Assembly: GCF_001668625.1 (NCBI RefSeq)
Contig: NZ_LZLJ01000072.1
Coordinates: 1-64,000 of the forward strand
Length of the DNA: 64,000 bases
Reading direction: 5' to 3'
From: Mycobacterium sp. 1274756.6
Lineage (GTDB): Bacteria; Actinomycetota; Actinomycetes; Mycobacteriales; Mycobacteriaceae
In this document: positions 60,863 to 64,000 of the stretch, in pieces
How the letters are laid out: the number at the start of each line of letters is the position of its first letter
Numbering within the stretch: position 1 is the first letter of the stretch
Notes under the pieces: model-generated
Told to the model about the DNA's origin: nothing
Database searches by the model: none
The model's input: the letters and a program-made list of their open reading frames with translations, nothing else
Made by a program: the position numbers and the translations under genes

Positions 60863-61073
60863 GATTGATCGCTCCTTCTCGGCGCTGGTGTTCTCGGCCC
60901 AGTCGGCACACCCCTGGGAAGACCTAGTGAGTCTGCCACTGCGGCCCAGTTTATGTGCGCGATTGCCGACCGTGCCGAGATCGCGCTGACCTGCTCGCAC
61001 GCCGCTAGAATCGGCCCCGCGCCGAGGCGGTGGACCGCCGTCGAGGGCCGCGGACAGTCGAGGAGGCAGGGCG

Positions 61074-61601
61074 ATGCCGATGCGCTGGACGCCGCGGGTC
61101 ATCGGGCCGTCGATCGCGGCGCCGGCCCTGGCGCTGCTGGCCGCCTGCGCCGGCGGGGTGCCGGCCGCGCCGTCCGCCGAGCCGCCGGCGGAGTCGACCC
61201 CGCCGGTGACGACGGTGGCGCCCACGACCGCGACCGGCCGGCCCGCCGAGACCCGGCCATGGGTGGCGCTGCAGGTCGGTGACTGTCTGGCCGAGCCACC
61301 GCCGACCGACCCGGCGGTGGTGCTGGTGACCGTCGTGGACTGCGCCGCTCCGCACGCCGCGGAGGTGTTCGACCGGGTGCCGGTGCCGGTCAACGCGGCG
61401 ATCGCCGAGGTCGCCGACGTCGAGTGCGCCGCCGGTTTCGTCGGCTACACCGGGGTCGCGGTCGCCGCGAGCGGCTACCGGCTGACCTATCTGATCGACT
61501 CGGTGCAGGACCGCACCGGCGCGGTGCCCGAACCCAGCACCGTGCTCTGCCTGCTGCACCCCGAGGACGGCAGCGTTGTGACCGGCACGGCACGCCGCTG
61601 A
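61074..61601 (+). CDS. Lipoprotein with septum-formation-type domain
   Basis: 175 residues. Signal peptide with lipobox [10 protein letters not shown] near residues 19-28. After a Pro/Thr linker comes a domain [41 protein letters not shown], with Cys pairs, matching the 'septum formation' (DUF4190-like) pattern as I recall it. Role unknown; exported and lipid-anchored. The ATG is preceded by GGCAGGGCG; starting at the second Met is possible. Confidence 0.75.
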   Translation: MPMRWTPRVIGPSIAAPALALLAACAGGVPAAPSAEPPAESTPPVTTVAPTTATGRPAETRPWVALQVGDCLAEPPPTDPAVVLVTVVDCAAPHAAEVFDRVPVPVNAAIAEVADVECAAGFVGYTGVAVAASGYRLTYLIDSVQDRTGAVPEPSTVLCLLHPEDGSVVTGTARR

Positions 61602-61639
61602 GCCGTCGGCGCCGGCTGGCCCGCCCTTACACTGCGGTT

Positions 61640-63472
61640 ATGAGTGCCGCACCCGGACAGCAGTTCACCCCGCCGAAGGGCTTGCTGCGGATCGAGGACT
61701 GCCTCGATGCGCGGGGGGAGATCGTGTTGCCGGAGGGCACCACGCCGCTGTCGCTGATCGACCGCAACGTCGCCAACATCGGTGACACCGTGGCCTACCG
61801 GTATCTGGACTACGCCGGCAGCGGGGACCCGCGGGTGCTGGAGTGGACCTGGACCGAGGTCGGCCGGCGACTGCGCGCCGTCGGCGCCGAGGTGCAACGC
61901 CACGCCGGGGTCGGGGATCGGGTGGCGATCATGGCCCCGCAGGGCCTCGATTACATCGGCGGGTTCTTCGGCGCGGTCAAGGCCGGCGCCGTCGGGGTGC
62001 CGCTGTTCGCCCCCGAACTGCCCGGCCACGCCGAGCGGCTGGACACCGCCCTGCACGATGCCGCCCCCAGCCTGGTGTTGACCACCCGCGCCGCGGTCGG
62101 CGCGGTGCAGGACGCGCTGGGCGCGCTGCGCCCCGACGACCGGCCGCCGATTCTGCTCGTCGACGAGATCCCGGATTCGGCGGGGGAGACGTTCCGCCAC
62201 GTCGACCTCGACGTCGACGACGTCTCCCACCTGCAGTACACCTCGGGGGCGACCCGCCCACCGGTCGGGGTGGAGGTCACCCACCGCGCGGTCGGCACCA
62301 ACCTGGTGCAGATGATCCTGTCGATCGACCTGTTGAACCGCAACACCCACGGCGTGAGCTGGCTACCGCTCTACCACGACATGGGATTGTCGATGATCGG
62401 CTTCCCGACCGTCTACGGCGGACATTCCACGCTGATGTCGCCGACGGCGTTCATCCGCCGCCCGCAGCGCTGGATCCAGGCGCTCGCCGCGGAATCCCGG
62501 CACGGCCAGGTGGTGACCGCCGCGCCCAACCTGGCCTACGAGTGGGCCGCCCAGCGCGGCCGGCCCGGTCCCGGCGAGGACATCGACCTGAGCAACGTGG
62601 TGATGATCATCGGCTCCGAGCCGGTCAGCATGGACGCGATCGAGACCTTCACCGCGGCGTTCGCTCCCTACGGGCTGCCGGCCACCGCCATCAAACCCTC
62701 CTACGGCATCGCCGAGGCCACCCTGATGGTCGCCACCACCGCCCCGACCGCGCGGGCCGCGCTGACCCACTTCGACCGGGGCGGTCTGGCCACCGGCACC
62801 GCCGTTCGGGTTCCGGCCGATTCGCCGGCCGCGGTGCCGCTGGTGTCCTGCGGGCAGCTGGCGCGCAGCCTGCGCGGGGTGATCGTCGACCCGCGGGCCC
62901 GCCGGGAGCTGCCCGACGGCCAGGTCGGCGAGATCTGGTTGCACGGCGACAACGTCGGCCGCGGCTACTGGCGCCGCCCGCAGGAGACCGCCGCCACCTT
63001 CGGGGCCGTGCTCGAGGCGTCCCTCGAGGACGGCGGTCACGCCGCCGACGTTCCCGCCTCGGCGCGCTGGCTGCGCACCGGTGACCTGGGGGTCTACCTC
63101 GACGGTGAGCTCTACGTCACCGGCCGGATCGCCGAACTGATCACCATCGACGGCCGCAGCCACTACCCGCACGACATCGAGGCCTCCGTGGCCGATGCCG
63201 CCCCGATGGTGCGCCGCGGCTACGCGGTGGCCTTCACCGTGCCGCGCGACGGCGGGCACGACGCGCTGGTGGTGGTGACCGAGCGGGCGCGCGGCACCGG
63301 CCGCGATGACCCGCAGCCGGCGATCGACGCGATCTCGTTGGCGGTCAAGAGGGTTCACGGCCTCGATGTGGCCGATGTGCGGTTCCTGTCCGCCGGGTCG
63401 ATCCCGCGCACCACCAGCGGCAAGCTGGCGCGGCGGGCGTGCCGCGCCCAGTACCTGGAGGGGGCGCTGTGA
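61640..63472 (+). CDS. Long-chain fatty acyl-AMP ligase (FAAL), FadD31-like
   Basis: 610 residues. Adenylating-enzyme pattern: LQYTSGATRPPVGVEVTHRA near residues 200-219 (P-loop, A3), HDMGLSMIGFPTVYGGHSTL near 250, AAPNLAYEWAAQRGRP near 295, TGDLGVYLDGELYVTGRI (A7) near 475 and a C-terminal SGKLARRACRAQYLE. No polyketide or peptide synthase lies in view. FAALs activate fatty acids as acyl-AMP for lipid synthases rather than making CoA esters. The neighbour order with Icl2 fits the Rv1915-Rv1925 region. ATG start. It overlaps the next gene by four bases. Confidence 0.9.
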   Translation: MSAAPGQQFTPPKGLLRIEDCLDARGEIVLPEGTTPLSLIDRNVANIGDTVAYRYLDYAGSGDPRVLEWTWTEVGRRLRAVGAEVQRHAGVGDRVAIMAPQGLDYIGGFFGAVKAGAVGVPLFAPELPGHAERLDTALHDAAPSLVLTTRAAVGAVQDALGALRPDDRPPILLVDEIPDSAGETFRHVDLDVDDVSHLQYTSGATRPPVGVEVTHRAVGTNLVQMILSIDLLNRNTHGVSWLPLYHDMGLSMIGFPTVYGGHSTLMSPTAFIRRPQRWIQALAAESRHGQVVTAAPNLAYEWAAQRGRPGPGEDIDLSNVVMIIGSEPVSMDAIETFTAAFAPYGLPATAIKPSYGIAEATLMVATTAPTARAALTHFDRGGLATGTAVRVPADSPAAVPLVSCGQLARSLRGVIVDPRARRELPDGQVGEIWLHGDNVGRGYWRRPQETAATFGAVLEASLEDGGHAADVPASARWLRTGDLGVYLDGELYVTGRIAELITIDGRSHYPHDIEASVADAAPMVRRGYAVAFTVPRDGGHDALVVVTERARGTGRDDPQPAIDAISLAVKRVHGLDVADVRFLSAGSIPRTTSGKLARRACRAQYLEGAL

Positions 63473-64000
63473 CCGGCCGCCCGAACCGGCAGGTGCTGCT
63501 GCGCCGGCGCCCGACCGGTCTGGTCGACCCCGACGACACCGAGCTGGTGACCGCGCCGGCTCCCGAACCCGCCGACGGCGAGGCCCTGGTCCGCACCACC
63601 TACGTCGGCATCGACGCGGCGGTGCGGACCTGGCTCAACGATCAGCCCGGCTATCTGCCGCCGGTGCAGCTGGGGGAGGTGATCCGGGCGGCCGGGATCG
63701 GCGAGGTGGTCGCGTCGCGCTGCGCCGCGTACGCGGTCGGTGACGTGGTCACCACGCTGACCGGCTTCCAGGAGTACGTCCTGGTGCGCGACGACGTGTT
63801 CACCACCCCGGTGCCGGGCCCCGACGTCGACCAGCGGGCGGTGATGTCGGTGTACGGCCCGACCGGTGCCACCGCCTACTTCGGGATGACCGGGATCGGC
63901 CGGCCCCAGGCGGGGGAGACGGTGGTGGTGTCGGCGGCGGCCGGGGCCACCGGTTCGGTGGCCGGACAGATCGCCAAAATCGCCGGGGCCCGGGTCGTCG
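63469..64000 (+). CDS. NADP-dependent MDR oxidoreductase, truncated by window end
   Basis: At least 177 residues from a GTG overlapping the upstream TGA (GTGA). MDR/prostaglandin-reductase-like: N-terminal domain EALVRTTYVGIDAAVRTWLN, PPVQLGEVIRAAGIGEVV, then Rossmann start TVVVSAAAGATGSVAGQIA near residue 150. Likely reduces enones with NADPH; substrate unknown. Coupling to the FAAL gene suggests a shared lipid pathway. The end lies outside the window. Confidence 0.85.
   Translation, partial: MTGRPNRQVLLRRRPTGLVDPDDTELVTAPAPEPADGEALVRTTYVGIDAAVRTWLNDQPGYLPPVQLGEVIRAAGIGEVVASRCAAYAVGDVVTTLTGFQEYVLVRDDVFTTPVPGPDVDQRAVMSVYGPTGATAYFGMTGIGRPQAGETVVVSAAAGATGSVAGQIAKIAGARVV

Overview
This is chromosomal DNA of a mycobacterium (family Mycobacteriaceae). 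It is very GC-rich, has the strong codon bias of that group, and carries genes typical of mycobacteria: antigen 85B, Apa, RpfC, BfrA, a KstR-type site, IdeR-type iron boxes and mycobacterial FadD/FAAL, cutinase and Icl2 proteins. From memory of M. tuberculosis H37Rv, much of the gene order follows Rv1836c to Rv1925 with many omissions and some insertions. The species cannot be named from the sequence alone. I saw no tRNA, rRNA, CRISPR array, insertion sequence or phage gene.

1-10.4 kb: a broken junction inside an Rv1836c-like gene, then a leftward block of glcB (malate synthase), a DUF-type protein, two CNNM/CBS membrane proteins, guaB1, gnd1 and a BlaR-like protease with BlaI. The blaI/thioesterase intergenic region holds a BlaI-type palindrome and an iron-box-like site. 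10.6-17.2 kb: thioesterase, ndh, an unusual SDR, modABC and apa; the urease operon I expect after the thioesterase is missing. 17.4-27.1 kb: CPBP protease, phosphoketolase, a two-domain CoA-transferase, a thiolase-like protein, a ferredoxin-reductase-type flavoprotein and lldD2.

27.1-35.2 kb: a stress and iron section. It has an MscS channel with a cyclic-nucleotide-binding domain overlapping a membrane cyclase, a deaminase, ahpD-ahpC divergent from an intact oxyR, an enoyl-CoA hydratase, and bfd/bfrA divergent across two tandem iron boxes. 35.2-39.4 kb: an SRPBCC protein, rpfC, a DUF6188-like protein, fbpB with a strong terminator, a DUF7159-like protein and a YceI protein.

39.4-44.7 kb: a TetR gene and a small glycan-type cluster (two methyltransferases, a GT4 glycosyltransferase and an alpha/alpha-barrel 'prenyltransferase-like' protein). 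A 15-base operator-like word occurs at both ends of this cluster. 44.8-55.0 kb: small secreted proteins, a KstR-box nitronate monooxygenase, a four-gene methyltransferase/macro/HAD/hydrolase operon, a Baeyer-Villiger monooxygenase behind a palindrome, a thiamine-binding-type protein, cinA and an MHS transporter. 55.1-64.0 kb: secreted proteins, an acyltransferase-3/SGNH lipoprotein pair, cutinase, full-length icl2 (aceA), a lipoprotein, a fatty acyl-AMP ligase and a truncated MDR oxidoreductase. glcB and aceA, the two glyoxylate-shunt enzymes, lie at opposite ends of the window.
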